This document shows positions 39,576 through 49,715 of a stretch of DNA of 64,000 nucleotides, piece by piece. The stretch comes from Pseudomonas sp. GOM7 (GTDB lineage Bacteria; Pseudomonadota; Gammaproteobacteria; Pseudomonadales; Pseudomonadaceae): assembly GCF_026723825.1 (NCBI RefSeq), contig NZ_CP113519.1, forward strand, positions 744,001 to 808,000, written 5' to 3'. Below the pieces are notes generated by a model, which saw only the letters and a list, made by a program, of their open reading frames with translations, did not search any database and was not told the DNA's origin. The stretch's first letter is position 1. Every line of letters starts with the position of its first letter. A program made the translations under genes and the position numbers.

Positions 39576-41825
39576 TCAGCGATGAGCGGGGTTCATGCTT
39601 GGGCGGTTTGTCGGCGTGGGCGGCATCGCTTGCTTTTCGTGGCGCAGCTCGCGTGGCTTCGTCGTGGGCTCCTGCTGGCTGAGGCGACTGGCCGTCCTGT
39701 GCAGATCCAGCACCAGTTGCGCCAGTGCCTGAGCGGCCTGGAGGATCTCCTCGGCACTCTGGCTACTGCGCTCGGCGGCACCAGTGATGGCCTGGGCCTG
39801 TTCGTTGACCGCATGCACCTGGGTCAGTTGCGATTGCATGCTCTGGCTGAGCTTGGCGAGGCGGTCTTGCATGGCCTCCACGTCATGCTGGATGCGTTGC
39901 AGGGCTGCTGTGGCCTCATCCGAGCGGGCCACACTGCGCTGCGCCGCTTCCTGGCAACTGTGCATGCTGTGCATGCTCTCCAACGTCTGCTGGCGCACGC
40001 TGGCCAATGTGGTGGTGATCTCCTCGGTCGCTTGCGAGGTGCGCCTGGCCAGGTTGCGCACCTCATCGGCGACCACAGCGAAGCCGCGTCCGCTGTCGCC
40101 TGCGCGTGCCGCCTCGATGGCGGCGTTGAGCGCTAGCAGGTTGGTCTGGTCGGCGATGGCGTGAATGGCCTCGCTGATGTGCTGGATGGCCTCGGTCTGC
40201 TGGTTCAGGGCTTGCAGGGTCTGGCTGGACTGCTTGATGCGCTCGGCCAACTGGCTGACTTCCTCGGCGTTGTGCTTGACCGCCACGCTGCCCTGGCGGG
40301 TCATGGCCAGGGCCTGTTGCGAGGCGCGTTCGCTGTCGACTATGTAGGCGGTGGCTTCGCCGATGCTGTGGTTGACCTCCACCATCGCGCGGGCCGTGGA
40401 TACCGCCGCCGTCTGTCCCTCGCCAGCACACTGGCTGGCACTGCTGGAAATGCGGCTGAGGTCGCTGGAACTCTGCTGCAGGGCCGCCCCGGCGCTGAGA
40501 ATGCCCTGCATGGTGTTGTCCATCTTGTCGACGAAACTATTGACCCAGCCGGCCAGCGCGCCAGCCTCGTCACTGCTGAAACGCTGCAGTTGCAGGCGGT
40601 TGCTCAGCGGCGCCCCGCACTCGGCGGTTTCCAGGAAGAAGTCCGATAGCGCCTGGAGCTGGCGTATGCGTGGGCGCAGGCTGAAGGCCCAGTAAACGAG
40701 CAGCAGCAGGGCGCTGGCAGTGATGCTCAGCGCGTTGGCATGGGTTGGCAGCAGGCGTGGTAATTGCCAGTTCAGCAGGCCCAATGCCAGCAGGCCGAAC
40801 AGCAGGTGGCTGGTCAGCCTGTAACCGAGACTGCGCTGGCGGTAGACCTCTTCCAGGTCGCCTTCGCACATCAGCCCCCAGGTGTCCGGGGAGCCGGGCA
40901 TCTGCAAGGTCAGGCCGGCACCGATCACCGGCACGTAGCGATAGTCCGGGTAGCCCGGGTACAGGGCGAACAGGTTGTGCCCCTTGCGGATGGTTTCCCG
41001 CACCCCTGGATGCAACTGGCCGCTGGAAGGGTCGGTGAAGCGCAGCTCGAACTCGGTGTGATGCTGCACCTTAACGGTGCCGAAGGGGGTTTTCACGCCC
41101 TGTTTCAGGTTGTCGCCGCCGGTGAAGGTGTCGTCCTCGAAGCGCGAGCGGGACAGGGCGGTGCCTGGCACGATCTGCGGATCGTGCACACTTTTGACCA
41201 TGAACAGGTAGTTATCGCCGGAGTCGCGGTAGACGTGACCGGCCTCGCGCTGGATCAGATCGCTGAGCACGTCGTTGGGGATGCGCGCGCACAGGCAGCC
41301 GAGCGCCTTGCCGGCCTGGTGCAGAGGCTGATGGAACATCAGGGTCACGGCATCGTGGAACTTCGAGGTGGTGGCCCCCAGTTGCAGGGTCAGCGGGTCG
41401 ACATAGGGGCCATGCAGGAACTGCCCGGCCAGGCCTGCTGCCAGGGCCTTGGCATCGTGACGCTGGCCGATTCGAGGGGCATGGGTGGAGGCGATGATCA
41501 GGCCGCTGGCATCGACCACGAACAGCTCGGAGACTTCCGGCAGATGCTGGTGCAGACGTTTCAGATCGGTGTTGCTGGAGAGTGGCCAGGCCTGCTGCAG
41601 GCCGGCGGCGATGAGTTCCAGTGCCTGCCAGTGCTGGCTGGCCCAATTGGTCAGCAGATCGACTCGGGTGCGGGCCAGCCCCGCGAAGGTCTTCTCGACC
41701 CGCTCGACCTGCCCGGAGTTGAGCAGACAAGACCAGCGCATGGCCAGTTTGCCGGTCTTGCCGAACCAGGGCAGCCAGCGTCGCTCGTGCCCGGTGAAAT
41801 CCATCCCATCACTGCGTAGTTGCAT
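39576..41825 (-). CDS. Methyl-accepting chemotaxis protein with N-terminal Cache-like domain
   Basis: The 749-residue receptor has an N-terminal region of about 330 residues with Cache-like features ([36 protein letters not shown]), two adjacent hydrophobic helices around 335-385, and a cytoplasmic signalling domain whose hairpin tip reads [20 protein letters not shown]. No transmembrane segment precedes the sensor region, so its location relative to the membrane is uncertain. The ligand is unknown. It is preceded by a 147-bp gap with a long palindrome. Confidence 0.88.
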   Translation of the reverse strand: MQLRSDGMDFTGHERRWLPWFGKTGKLAMRWSCLLNSGQVERVEKTFAGLARTRVDLLTNWASQHWQALELIAAGLQQAWPLSSNTDLKRLHQHLPEVSELFVVDASGLIIASTHAPRIGQRHDAKALAAGLAGQFLHGPYVDPLTLQLGATTSKFHDAVTLMFHQPLHQAGKALGCLCARIPNDVLSDLIQREAGHVYRDSGDNYLFMVKSVHDPQIVPGTALSRSRFEDDTFTGGDNLKQGVKTPFGTVKVQHHTEFELRFTDPSSGQLHPGVRETIRKGHNLFALYPGYPDYRYVPVIGAGLTLQMPGSPDTWGLMCEGDLEEVYRQRSLGYRLTSHLLFGLLALGLLNWQLPRLLPTHANALSITASALLLLVYWAFSLRPRIRQLQALSDFFLETAECGAPLSNRLQLQRFSSDEAGALAGWVNSFVDKMDNTMQGILSAGAALQQSSSDLSRISSSASQCAGEGQTAAVSTARAMVEVNHSIGEATAYIVDSERASQQALAMTRQGSVAVKHNAEEVSQLAERIKQSSQTLQALNQQTEAIQHISEAIHAIADQTNLLALNAAIEAARAGDSGRGFAVVADEVRNLARRTSQATEEITTTLASVRQQTLESMHSMHSCQEAAQRSVARSDEATAALQRIQHDVEAMQDRLAKLSQSMQSQLTQVHAVNEQAQAITGAAERSSQSAEEILQAAQALAQLVLDLHRTASRLSQQEPTTKPRELRHEKQAMPPTPTNRPSMNPAHR

Positions 41826-41884
41826 GATGCGCCCCTGTCCCCTGCTGATTGGAGATTCTTGTGCAGGGAGTCTAGGCCAAGTAT

Positions 41885-41943
41885 TAGGGTCTGTTGCCGT
41901 TGACGCAGCAACGCGGCTCGCGTCGAAACGGCAACAGACCCTA
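41885..41943. repeat. 17-bp inverted repeat between mcp and dxs
   Basis: TAGGGTCTGTTGCCGTT (41885-41901) pairs perfectly with AACGGCAACAGACCCTA (41927-41943). The loop also contains GACGC...GCGTC. It shares the core CGTCGAAACGGCA with the palindrome at 54355-54387. It may act as a terminator for dxs or as a mobile palindrome. Confidence 0.8.
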
Positions 41944-41972
41944 GCAATAACTGGGCCGGGCGGTGCGTCAGG

Positions 41973-43868
41973 TCAGGGCTGGAGCTGTTTCAGGCGCTCG
42001 CGTACCGCACGTTCGATACCGGCTTCGTCGAGGCCGCATTCGGCAAGCATCTGGCTCGGCTTGGCGTGCTCGACGTAGTAGTCCGGCAGGCCGAGGTGCA
42101 GCAGCGGTACCTGGCGGTTCTCGGCGGCGAAGAATTCGCCAACCGCACTGCCGGCGCCACCCATGATGCTGTTTTCTTCGAGGGTCACCAGCAGCGCGTG
42201 GTTGCCTGCCAGTTCGCGCAGCAGGGCTTCGTCCAGGGGTTTGACGAAGCGCATGTCGACCACCGTGGCATCCAGGGTTTCCCCGACGCGCAGGGCTTCG
42301 GCCAGTTGCACGCCGAAGGCCAGCAGGGCGACGCCCTGGCCCTGGCGGCGTACTACGGCCTTGCCGATCTGCAGCGGCTCCAGGCCGGCATCGAGCGGCG
42401 CGTTGGGGCCAGTGCCGCGTGGGTAGCGCACCGCCGCCGGGCCCTCGAACAGGTGGCCGGTGGTGAGCATGCGGCGCAGCTCGTTCTCGTCGCTCGGGGT
42501 CATCACCAGCATGCCGGGGATGCAGCGCAGGTAGGAGAGGTCGAAGCTGCCGGCATGGGTAGGGCCGTCTTCGCCGACCAGGCCGGCGCGGTCGATGGCG
42601 AACAGCACATCGAGGTGCTGCACGGCCACGTCGTGGATCAACTGGTCATAGGCGCGCTGAAGGAAGGTGGAGTAGATCGCCACCACCGGCTTGGCGCCTT
42701 CGCAGGCCATACCGGCGGCCAGGGTCACGGCGTGCTGCTCGGCAATCGCCACGTCGAAGTAGCGATCAGGGAAGCGCTCGGCGAAGGCCACCAGGTCGGA
42801 GCCTTCCTTCATCGCCGGGGTGATGCCCACCAGGCGCGCGTCCTGCTCGGCCATGTCGCACAGCCACTGGCCGAACACGTTGGAGTATTTCGGGCCGCTT
42901 GGCTTCTTCGGGGCGGCGACCGGGGTCACCGGTTCCAGCTTGGTGATGGCGTGGTAGCCGATGGGGTCGGCCTCGGCCGGGGCGAAGCCCTTGCCCTTCT
43001 TGGTCACCACATGGAGGAACTGCGGGCCGTCCAGGTCGCGCATATTGCGCAGGGTAGCCAGCAGGGTGGGCAGGTCGTGGCCGTCGATGGGGCCGACATA
43101 GTTCCAGCCCAGTTCCTCGAACAGGGTGCCGGGTACCAGCATGCCTTTGGCATGTTCCTCGACCTTGCGCGCGATTTCCCAGGCGCCGGGCAGGCGCGAG
43201 AGGATCTTCTTGCTGCCCTCGCGCATGCTGGCGTAGGTGCGGCTGGAGATGATCTTGGCCAGGTAGTTGGACAGGCCGCCGACATTCTTGGAGATCGACA
43301 TGTCGTTGTCGTTGAGGATCACCAGCATGTTGGCGCCGACGTCGGTGGCGTGGTTCAGCGCCTCGAAGGCCATGCCGGCGGTCAGTGCGCCGTCGCCGAT
43401 CACCGCCACGCTCTTGCGCTTCTCGCCTTTCAGTCGGGCGGCGATGGCCATGCCCAGGGCGGCGCTGATGCTGGTGCTGGAATGGCCGACGCCGAAGGTG
43501 TCGTACTCGCTCTCGCTGCGGCGCGGGAAGGCGGCCAGGCCATCCTTCTGGCGCAGGGTGCCCATGCGCTCGCGACGGCCGGTGAGGATCTTGTGCGGGT
43601 AGGCCTGGTGGCCGACGTCCCACACCAGACGGTCATCGGGGGTGTCGAAGACGTAGTGCAGGGCGATGGTCAGCTCGATCACGCCGAGGCCGGCACCGAA
43701 GTGCCCGCCGCTCTGGCCCACGCTGTAGAGCAGGTATTGGCGCAGTTCGTCGGCGAGGGTTTCCAGGTCCGCTTCGGCCAGGCGGCGCAGTTCGTCCGGC
43801 GTGTTGGCGCTGTCGAGCAGCGGCGTCAACGGGCGCTCGCGGGGGATCTCGTGGAAAGTGGTCGGCAT
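41973..43868 (-). CDS. dxs: 1-deoxy-D-xylulose-5-phosphate synthase
   Basis: The 631-residue thiamine-dependent enzyme makes DXP from pyruvate and glyceraldehyde 3-phosphate, the first step of the MEP isoprenoid pathway and a source for thiamine and pyridoxal. It shows the TPP motif [17 protein letters not shown]...N (near residues 155-185), [16 protein letters not shown] and [12 protein letters not shown]. The length matches the family. In related genomes dxs directly follows ispA; here about 4.6 kb separates them. Confidence 0.97.
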   Translation of the reverse strand: MPTTFHEIPRERPLTPLLDSANTPDELRRLAEADLETLADELRQYLLYSVGQSGGHFGAGLGVIELTIALHYVFDTPDDRLVWDVGHQAYPHKILTGRRERMGTLRQKDGLAAFPRRSESEYDTFGVGHSSTSISAALGMAIAARLKGEKRKSVAVIGDGALTAGMAFEALNHATDVGANMLVILNDNDMSISKNVGGLSNYLAKIISSRTYASMREGSKKILSRLPGAWEIARKVEEHAKGMLVPGTLFEELGWNYVGPIDGHDLPTLLATLRNMRDLDGPQFLHVVTKKGKGFAPAEADPIGYHAITKLEPVTPVAAPKKPSGPKYSNVFGQWLCDMAEQDARLVGITPAMKEGSDLVAFAERFPDRYFDVAIAEQHAVTLAAGMACEGAKPVVAIYSTFLQRAYDQLIHDVAVQHLDVLFAIDRAGLVGEDGPTHAGSFDLSYLRCIPGMLVMTPSDENELRRMLTTGHLFEGPAAVRYPRGTGPNAPLDAGLEPLQIGKAVVRRQGQGVALLAFGVQLAEALRVGETLDATVVDMRFVKPLDEALLRELAGNHALLVTLEENSIMGGAGSAVGEFFAAENRQVPLLHLGLPDYYVEHAKPSQMLAECGLDEAGIERAVRERLKQLQP

Positions 43869-43950
43869 CAGGCGAATCGTTATAGGCGTAAAAGATGCGG
43901 CAGTTTACCTGATGCCAGGAAAACAGCCCAATCTGCTGACCACATCGCCG

Positions 43951-44901
43951 TTATTGGTAGTTTCGCGCCAGGAAGTCCAGCAGCAGGGCGCTGACCCGCC
44001 CGCCGCATTCGCCCTGCAGCCAGTGGCCGGCGCCGAGCAGGTCGTGGCGTTCCAGGTGCGGCACCTTGTCGCTCATGCGTTGCAGGGTCGGCGCCTCTAA
44101 GCGGCCTACCGGGTCATTCTCGCCGAGCAAAAACAGCGTCGGCTGCATCACCTTAAGCCCGGCCAGGTGCTCGGTGCGCTGCCAGTTGCGCTCGAAGTTG
44201 CGGTACCAGTTCAGCGCGCCGCGAAAGCCGTGGCGCTCGAAGGTGCGTAGGTAGTGGGCAAACATCGCCTCATTGCACCAGGGCGGCAGGGGCAGGTCCT
44301 CCGGCATGCCGTCGAACAGCCGCGCATCGGCCGGTTTGTCCGTTGCCAGCAGGGCATCGCCGAGGCCGCCAAGCAGCAGGCGCAGGCTGCGGCCGATGTC
44401 TTCGTCCAGTTCGGCCTCGGCCAGCCCCGCTTGCTGGAAGTAGAGGATGTAGTGGAAGCGCCCGGCATAGGCCTCGCGCATCATCTCGATGGCCGGGCGT
44501 TTCGGTCGGCCGCCGAAGGGCACCGACAGCGCACCGAGTGCCCTGATCCGCTCGGGCTCCAGCAGCGCCAGGTGCCAGGCCACCGGCGCGCCCCAGTCGT
44601 GGCCGACCACCGCTGCCTCGCGCTGACCTAGTATGTCCATCGCCGCCTGGATATCGCCGCACAGGGTGAGCAGGTCATAGGCCGCCGGATCGGCCGGCGC
44701 GCTGCTGGCGCCGTAGCCGCGCATTTCCGGGGTGAACACCCGATAGCCGGCGGCGGCCAGCGCCTCGATCTGCGGATGCCAGGCGTACCAGCATTCGGGA
44801 AAGCCATGCAGCAGCCACACCGGCTTGCCGTGCTCGGGGCCGGTGCTGTACAGGCTGAGTTCGATGCCATTGACGGCGAGCAGGCGGTGATCGATATGCA
44901 T
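43951..44901 (-). CDS. Alpha/beta hydrolase, epoxide-hydrolase-like
   Basis: The 316-residue protein has the oxyanion motif HGFPECWYAW, nucleophile elbow VVGHDWGAPVAWHL (Asp as nucleophile), a lid with tyrosines, and a late Asp/His pair (LLGENDPVG and GAGHWLQGE). HGxP plus an Asp nucleophile indicates an epoxide hydrolase or haloalkane dehalogenase relative. The start at 44901 (MHIDHRLLAVNG) is preceded by AAGGACATCTCC, only 10 bp after the carboxylase stop, so they form an operon. Substrate unknown. Confidence 0.86.
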   Translation of the reverse strand: MHIDHRLLAVNGIELSLYSTGPEHGKPVWLLHGFPECWYAWHPQIEALAAAGYRVFTPEMRGYGASSAPADPAAYDLLTLCGDIQAAMDILGQREAAVVGHDWGAPVAWHLALLEPERIRALGALSVPFGGRPKRPAIEMMREAYAGRFHYILYFQQAGLAEAELDEDIGRSLRLLLGGLGDALLATDKPADARLFDGMPEDLPLPPWCNEAMFAHYLRTFERHGFRGALNWYRNFERNWQRTEHLAGLKVMQPTLFLLGENDPVGRLEAPTLQRMSDKVPHLERHDLLGAGHWLQGECGGRVSALLLDFLARNYQ

Positions 44902-44911
44902 GGAGATGTCC

Positions 44912-47900
44912 TTACCAGGTGTCGATGAAGGGCCGTTTCTTGCCGTCGTGTCGCGGCGGGCGCGGCGCCGCATTGAGGCCGCGCAGCAGCCAGGCGCGGC
45001 TGTCGGCCGGGTCGATCACGGCGTCGATCTCAAGATAGCTGGCCATGTTCAGCGCCTTGCCGTTGTCGTAGGCCTTGGCCACCAGCTTGTCGAACAGCGC
45101 CTGGCGCGCGGCCTCGTCCGGCTGGGCCGCCAGTTCCTTGGCGAAGCCCAGACGTACCGCACCTTCCAGGCCCATGGCGCCGAACTCGCCACTGGGCCAG
45201 GCGGCGGTGAACAGCGGCGAATGGAAGCTGCCGGCGGCCATGGCCTGGGCGCCGAGGCCGTAGCCCTTGCGCAGCACCAGGGTGAAGAAGGGCACCGTGA
45301 GGCTGGCGGCGGTGACGAACAGGCGCGAGACGTGGCGCACCGTGGCCTGCTGCTCGGCTTGCGGGCCGACCATGAAACCGGGGGTGTCGCACAGCGAGAC
45401 GATGGGCAGGTCATGGGCCTCGCACAGTTGCAGGAAGCGCGCGGCCTTGTCGCCGGCCACGGCATCGATGGCGCCGCCCAGGTGTGCGGGGTTATTGGCG
45501 ATCAGGCCGAAGGGCTTGCCCTCGATGCGGATCAACGCGGTGATCAGACCGGGTGCGAACTGACGGCGCAGCTCCAGCACGCTGCCGCTGTCGGCCAGCA
45601 GCTCGATCACCTTGCGGATGTCGTACACGCGCAGGCGGTTTTCCGGGATCACATGGCGCAACTCGCGGGGATCGCTGCACTGCCAGTCGCTGAGAGGGCC
45701 CTGGAAATAGCCCAGGTACTGCTTGGCCACGGCGACCGCTGCGGCTTCGTCCTCCACCAGCACGTCGATCACCCCGTTGGGGCCCTGCACGGTGGTCGGG
45801 CCGACCTGCTCGGGGATGAAACTGCCGAGACCGCCGCCTTCGATCATCGCCGGGCCGGCCATACCGATGCTGGCGTTACGAGTGGCGATGATCACGTCGC
45901 AGCAGCCGAGCAGCGCGGCGTTACCGGCGAAGCAGCGGCCGGAAACCACGCCCACCGTCGGCACCAGGCCGGAAAGCTTGGCCATGGCGACGAAGGTGTG
46001 GCAGTCCAGCCCGGCCACGCCGACGAAGTCGGTATCCCCCGGCCGCCCGCCGCCGCCTTCGGCGAACAGCACCACCGGCAGACGCCATTGTTCGGCCAGG
46101 GCCAGCATGCGGTCGGTCTTCTTGTGGTTCATCACGCCCTGAGTGCCGGCGAATACCGTGTAGTCGTAGGCGATGGCCATGCAGCGCGCCGCCTCGCTGC
46201 CGAAACTCGCGGCGTTCACCGTGCCGATACCGGCGACCAGGCCATCGGCCGGGCTCAGCTCCAGCAGTTCCTCGGGCGAGCGTCGACGACGCTGGGCGGC
46301 CAGGGCCATGGCGCCGTATTCGATAAAGCTGCCCTTATCGAGCAGGTCCGCGAGGTTCTCGCGCACGGTGCGCTGGCCGGTCTTGCGCCTTTTCGCCACG
46401 GCTTCGGGACGGCGTGCATCGGTCAGGCGTGCCTGGCGCTCCAGCACTTCGGCCAGATCGGCGCGGATATGCGCCAGGTCCAGCGCCTGCTCGCAATGCT
46501 CGGCGAGGCCATCCACCTCGGCCACCGCCAGGCTGACCAGCACGCCAGCGCTGGGCGCATTCAGCGCCAAAGTGCCGGGCGGGGCGTCGAGGCTGGCTCT
46601 GGCGTTTTGCGCAGATGTGTCGCCGGCGAAGTAACGGTGCGGGTGGGCCTGTTCGCGAGGGGCCAGCAACTCGCCCAGATGACGTTCGACATAGGTGGTG
46701 TCGACCTGATTGGCGATCACCGACTCGTGCTGCAGCAGGTTCTGCAGCAGGTGCAGGTTGCTCGCCACGCCGTCGATACGGAACTCGCACAGCCCCCGAT
46801 AGGCGCGGCGCAGGGCGCTGGGGTAGTCGCTGGCGCTGGCGATCAGTTTGGCGATCAGCGAATCGTAGGCCGGACTGACGACGTAGCCGGCATAGCCGCA
46901 GCCATCCACACGCAGGCCCGGGCCGGAGGGCGGCTGGTAGGCGCCGAGCACGCCGCTGGCCGGGCGCGCGCTGCCATCGGCGAGCAGGCTTTCCAGATTC
47001 AGACGCAGCTGCACGGCATAGCCGTTCGGCGTGGGCGGTGTTCGCAGGCCCAGCTCAGCCAGGCTTTTGCCGGCGGCCAGGTGCAGTTGCGTGTGCAGCA
47101 GGTCGACGCCAGTGACCTGTTCGGTGACGGTGTGCTCCACCTGCACGCGTGGGTTGGCTTCCATGAAGTAGAAGCGCCCCGGCTGGTCGAGGTCGAGGAG
47201 GAACTCGAAGGTGCCGATGCCGCGATACTGCACCTCGGCCGCCAGGCGCAGGGCGCTGGCGATGATGGCCTCGCGGGTGGCCGCATCCAGCTCGGGGCTG
47301 GGCGCGATCTCCACCAGCTTCTGGTGGCGACGCTGCAGGCTGCAGTCGCGTTCCCACAGATGGCTGACTGCGCCGCTGCCGTCGCCGAGCACCTGCACTT
47401 CGATATGCCGGGCGCGGCGCACGCGCTTCTCCACATACAGCGCGCCGCTGCCGAAGGCGCCCTGAGCCTCGGAGGCGCAGCGGGCGAAGGCCTCGGCCAG
47501 TTGCGCGGCACCCTCCACCGCACGCATGCCGCGCCCGCCGCCGCCGGCCAGGGCCTTGAGCATCACGCTGCCGTGCTCGGCAAGAAAGTCCGCGGCCTGC
47601 TCCGGCGTCACTGCCTGGTTGATGCCGGGCACCAGTGGTACGTCGCAGCGCTCGGCCAGGTCGCGGGCGGCGGCCTTGTCGCCGAACAGTTGCAGCGTCT
47701 CGGGCGTCGGGCCGACGAAGGTCAGCCCGGCGGCCTGGCAGCGGCGGGCGAACTCGGCGTTCTCGGCGAGAAAACCGTAGCCGGGGTGGATGGCCGTGCA
47801 GCCCTGTTCACGGGCGATGCCAATGAGCTGATCCATATCCAGATAGGCCGCGACACCGCGGCCGACCAGCGCCACGGCCAGGTCGGCCTTGCGCGTGTGC

Positions 47901-48022
47901 AGGCAGGCGCTGTCGTCCTCGGCGTACACCGCGACGCTGCGGATACCGAGTTCGGCGCAGGCCTGGGCGATGCGAATGGAGATCTCGCCACGGTTGGCGA
48001 TCAGCAGGGCGGGAAAGGGCAT
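44912..48022 (-). CDS. Fused biotin carboxylase-carboxyltransferase, biotin site missing
   Basis: The 1036-residue protein has an N-terminal biotin carboxylase (FPALLIANRGEISIRIAQAC, GGGGRGMRAVEG, EANPRVQVEHTVTE) to about residue 450 and a C-terminal carboxyltransferase with beta and alpha halves (ARRRKTGQR-like AKRRKTGQRTVRENLADLLD, FAEGGGGRPGDTD, GPNGVIDVLVEDEAAAV). The linker at about 480-515, where a biotin carrier domain is expected, reads APSAGVLVSLAVAEVDG then EQALDLAHIRADL, and no EAMKM or other MKM motif occurs anywhere. Either it uses a carrier in trans or it has lost activity. It is probably an acyl-CoA carboxylase relative; the substrate is unknown. Confidence 0.85.
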   Translation of the reverse strand: MPFPALLIANRGEISIRIAQACAELGIRSVAVYAEDDSACLHTRKADLAVALVGRGVAAYLDMDQLIGIAREQGCTAIHPGYGFLAENAEFARRCQAAGLTFVGPTPETLQLFGDKAAARDLAERCDVPLVPGINQAVTPEQAADFLAEHGSVMLKALAGGGGRGMRAVEGAAQLAEAFARCASEAQGAFGSGALYVEKRVRRARHIEVQVLGDGSGAVSHLWERDCSLQRRHQKLVEIAPSPELDAATREAIIASALRLAAEVQYRGIGTFEFLLDLDQPGRFYFMEANPRVQVEHTVTEQVTGVDLLHTQLHLAAGKSLAELGLRTPPTPNGYAVQLRLNLESLLADGSARPASGVLGAYQPPSGPGLRVDGCGYAGYVVSPAYDSLIAKLIASASDYPSALRRAYRGLCEFRIDGVASNLHLLQNLLQHESVIANQVDTTYVERHLGELLAPREQAHPHRYFAGDTSAQNARASLDAPPGTLALNAPSAGVLVSLAVAEVDGLAEHCEQALDLAHIRADLAEVLERQARLTDARRPEAVAKRRKTGQRTVRENLADLLDKGSFIEYGAMALAAQRRRRSPEELLELSPADGLVAGIGTVNAASFGSEAARCMAIAYDYTVFAGTQGVMNHKKTDRMLALAEQWRLPVVLFAEGGGGRPGDTDFVGVAGLDCHTFVAMAKLSGLVPTVGVVSGRCFAGNAALLGCCDVIIATRNASIGMAGPAMIEGGGLGSFIPEQVGPTTVQGPNGVIDVLVEDEAAAVAVAKQYLGYFQGPLSDWQCSDPRELRHVIPENRLRVYDIRKVIELLADSGSVLELRRQFAPGLITALIRIEGKPFGLIANNPAHLGGAIDAVAGDKAARFLQLCEAHDLPIVSLCDTPGFMVGPQAEQQATVRHVSRLFVTAASLTVPFFTLVLRKGYGLGAQAMAAGSFHSPLFTAAWPSGEFGAMGLEGAVRLGFAKELAAQPDEAARQALFDKLVAKAYDNGKALNMASYLEIDAVIDPADSRAWLLRGLNAAPRPPRHDGKKRPFIDTW

Positions 48023-48147
48023 GGCGGCTCCAGGCGTCTTGTCGTTATGGAGCCCATCTTAGGTGGCTGGTGGCCGGGGTAAAGCAAGCCTCATATGGCG
48101 ATCATGCCGACATAGATGGCAATGATGGGGCGAGACGCCGAGCAGGC

Positions 48148-48456
48148 TCAGCGCAGCGAGGCGATGGCCAGTGCGACCTGCATGTCGCTGCTATCTGCAT
48201 CCGCATGGTCGTGGCGGTACTGCCGCAGCGCGCTTTCCAGCCGTGCGCCGCGAATGTCGCCGGCCGAGGCGATGTAGGCCAGGGCATCGTCACGGGCGCT
48301 CTGGTAGGGGCGCAGCGAATTGCTGGTGGAGGCGGTAATGCCGGCAGTGGCGAGGCTGCTGCCCAGGGTGAAGTGGTCGCTGGCGTTACCTTGCCCGTCC
48401 ATGCCCCACACCTGGCCGGCTGTCAGCAGGACGAGCAGTGCAAGGGCGCGTTGCAT
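48148..48456 (-). CDS. DUF2388 small secreted protein
   Basis: The 102-residue protein has a signal peptide (MQRALALLVLLTAGQVWG) and the DUF2388 pattern: TSTSNSLRPYQSARDDALAYI, ASAGDIRGARLESALRQYR and SSDMQVALAIASL. The start at 48456 is preceded by GAGGGG; the frame is open into ispA. This family is largely restricted to Pseudomonas and has no known function. It lies 7 bp after ispA, so it is probably cotranscribed. Confidence 0.82.
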   Translation of the reverse strand: MQRALALLVLLTAGQVWGMDGQGNASDHFTLGSSLATAGITASTSNSLRPYQSARDDALAYIASAGDIRGARLESALRQYRHDHADADSSDMQVALAIASLR

Positions 48457-48463
48457 GCGCCCC

Positions 48464-49351
48464 TCAGTTACGCCGTTCGACGATATAGCGCGCCAGCTCG
48501 CGCAGTGGCTCGGCGCTGTCGCCGAACAGGCGCACGGCGTGCAGGGCCTGGTCGCGCAGCTCCAGGGCATAGTCCTTGGCCGCTTCGAGGCCGAGCAGGG
48601 CCGGGTAGGTGGGTTTGTCGTGGGCTTCGTCCTTGCCCTGGGTCTTGCCCAGGGTGGCGGTGTCGCTCTCCACGTCGAGAATATCGTCCTGCACCTGGAA
48701 GGCCAGGCCGATGGCGCGGGCGTAATTCAGCAGAGCCTTGAGGCTGATGTCGTCGGCCTGACCGCTGGCCAGGGCGCCGAGCAGCACGCTGGCTTCGATC
48801 AGCGCGCCGGTCTTGTGCCGGTGCATGGTTTCCAGCGCCGTGCGGTCGAGCTTCTGGCCCACCGATCCTAGGTCGATGGCCTGGCCGCCGACCATGCCTG
48901 CCGGCCCGGCGGCGCGGCCCAGAGCGGCGAGCATCTGCAAGCGCACTTCGGCGTCCTGGGGGTTGCGCTGTTCGTCGGCGAGCACCTCGAAGGCCAGGCT
49001 CTGCAGACCATCGCCGGCAAGAATGGCGGTGGCTTCGTCGAAGGCCTTGTGGGTGGTGGGTTGGCCGCGACGCAGGTCGTCATCGTCCATCGCTGGCAGG
49101 TCGTCGTGCACCAGTGAATAGGCGTGAATCAGCTCCACTGCGCAGGCGGCGCCATTGGCTCGCTCGGGGTCGCCGCCCAGCGCTTCGCAGGCGGCATAGG
49201 CCAGCAGTGGGCGCACGCGCTTGCCACCGTTCATCACGCTGTAGCGCATGGCCTGGTAGAGGCGTTCGAGTTCCGCGCGTGGTGGCTGGAACAGGCTGTC
49301 GAGCGCGGCATCGACCCGCGCCTGGCAGCGCGCCTGGTAGGCCTTGATCAT
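48464..49351 (-). CDS. ispA: Farnesyl diphosphate synthase
   Basis: The 295-residue prenyltransferase condenses IPP with DMAPP/GPP to farnesyl diphosphate. The first Asp-rich motif is [18 protein letters not shown] and the second is QVQDDILD. The start at 49351 ([18 protein letters not shown]) overlaps the xseB stop by 4 bp. The frame extends upstream through xseB and is not used. Upstream coupling to xseB is conserved, while the downstream neighbour dxs has been displaced. Confidence 0.96.
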   Translation of the reverse strand: MIKAYQARCQARVDAALDSLFQPPRAELERLYQAMRYSVMNGGKRVRPLLAYAACEALGGDPERANGAACAVELIHAYSLVHDDLPAMDDDDLRRGQPTTHKAFDEATAILAGDGLQSLAFEVLADEQRNPQDAEVRLQMLAALGRAAGPAGMVGGQAIDLGSVGQKLDRTALETMHRHKTGALIEASVLLGALASGQADDISLKALLNYARAIGLAFQVQDDILDVESDTATLGKTQGKDEAHDKPTYPALLGLEAAKDYALELRDQALHAVRLFGDSAEPLRELARYIVERRN

Positions 49352-49587
49352 GCCTGCTCGTCCGCGTCGAAGGGGGCCGGCTGCAGCTCGCCGTCGCGCT
49401 CCAGCAGGATCTGCACCTTCTGCTCGGCCTGAGCCAGGGCGGCCTGGCACTCGCGGGTCAGGCCGATGCCTTGCTCGAAGGCGGTCAGCGAGTCCTCCAG
49501 CGACAGCTCGCCGCTTTCCAGGCGCTCGACCAGTGCCTGAAGCTCGGCGAGAGAATGTTCGAAGTCGGGGGCTTTCTTGCGGGCCAT
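49348..49587 (-). CDS. xseB: Exodeoxyribonuclease VII small subunit
   Basis: The 79-residue coiled-coil protein begins [20 protein letters not shown] and contains [19 protein letters not shown], the XseB signature. It forms a complex with XseA to degrade single-stranded DNA. The start at 49587 matches the family. The 122 bp upstream hold one GTAGGGTGCGC-type repeat. Confidence 0.95.
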   Translation of the reverse strand: MARKKAPDFEHSLAELQALVERLESGELSLEDSLTAFEQGIGLTRECQAALAQAEQKVQILLERDGELQPAPFDADEQA

Positions 49588-49691
49588 GGCGGCGGGTCTC
49601 GGGCAACTTGGAAACCGCGCGACACTAGCAGAGGCGCGCCATGCGGGCAAATCAACGGGCGACAGCGCGCACCAACGAGATCGCCGTGTTT

Positions 49692-49715
49692 CGGTGCGCA
49701 CGGCGCACCCTACGG
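49692..49715. repeat. GTAGGGTGCGC-family repeat at the end of the TSUP gene
   Basis: This is a third copy of the unit seen after ribD (CGGTGCGCACGGCGCACCCT, from 49692). Read on the minus strand it supplies the TAG stop codon of the exporter gene (49710-49712). Confidence 0.82.

Noticed and set aside
42066..43994. Plus-strand open frame of 642 codons opposite dxs
   Set aside because: It lies antisense to a full-length dxs with all motifs, and its composition is that of a shadow frame.
44900..48082. Plus-strand open frame of 1060 codons opposite the carboxylase gene
   Set aside because: The minus-strand frame is a clear biotin carboxylase/carboxyltransferase. The plus frame is its shadow and has no recognisable motif.
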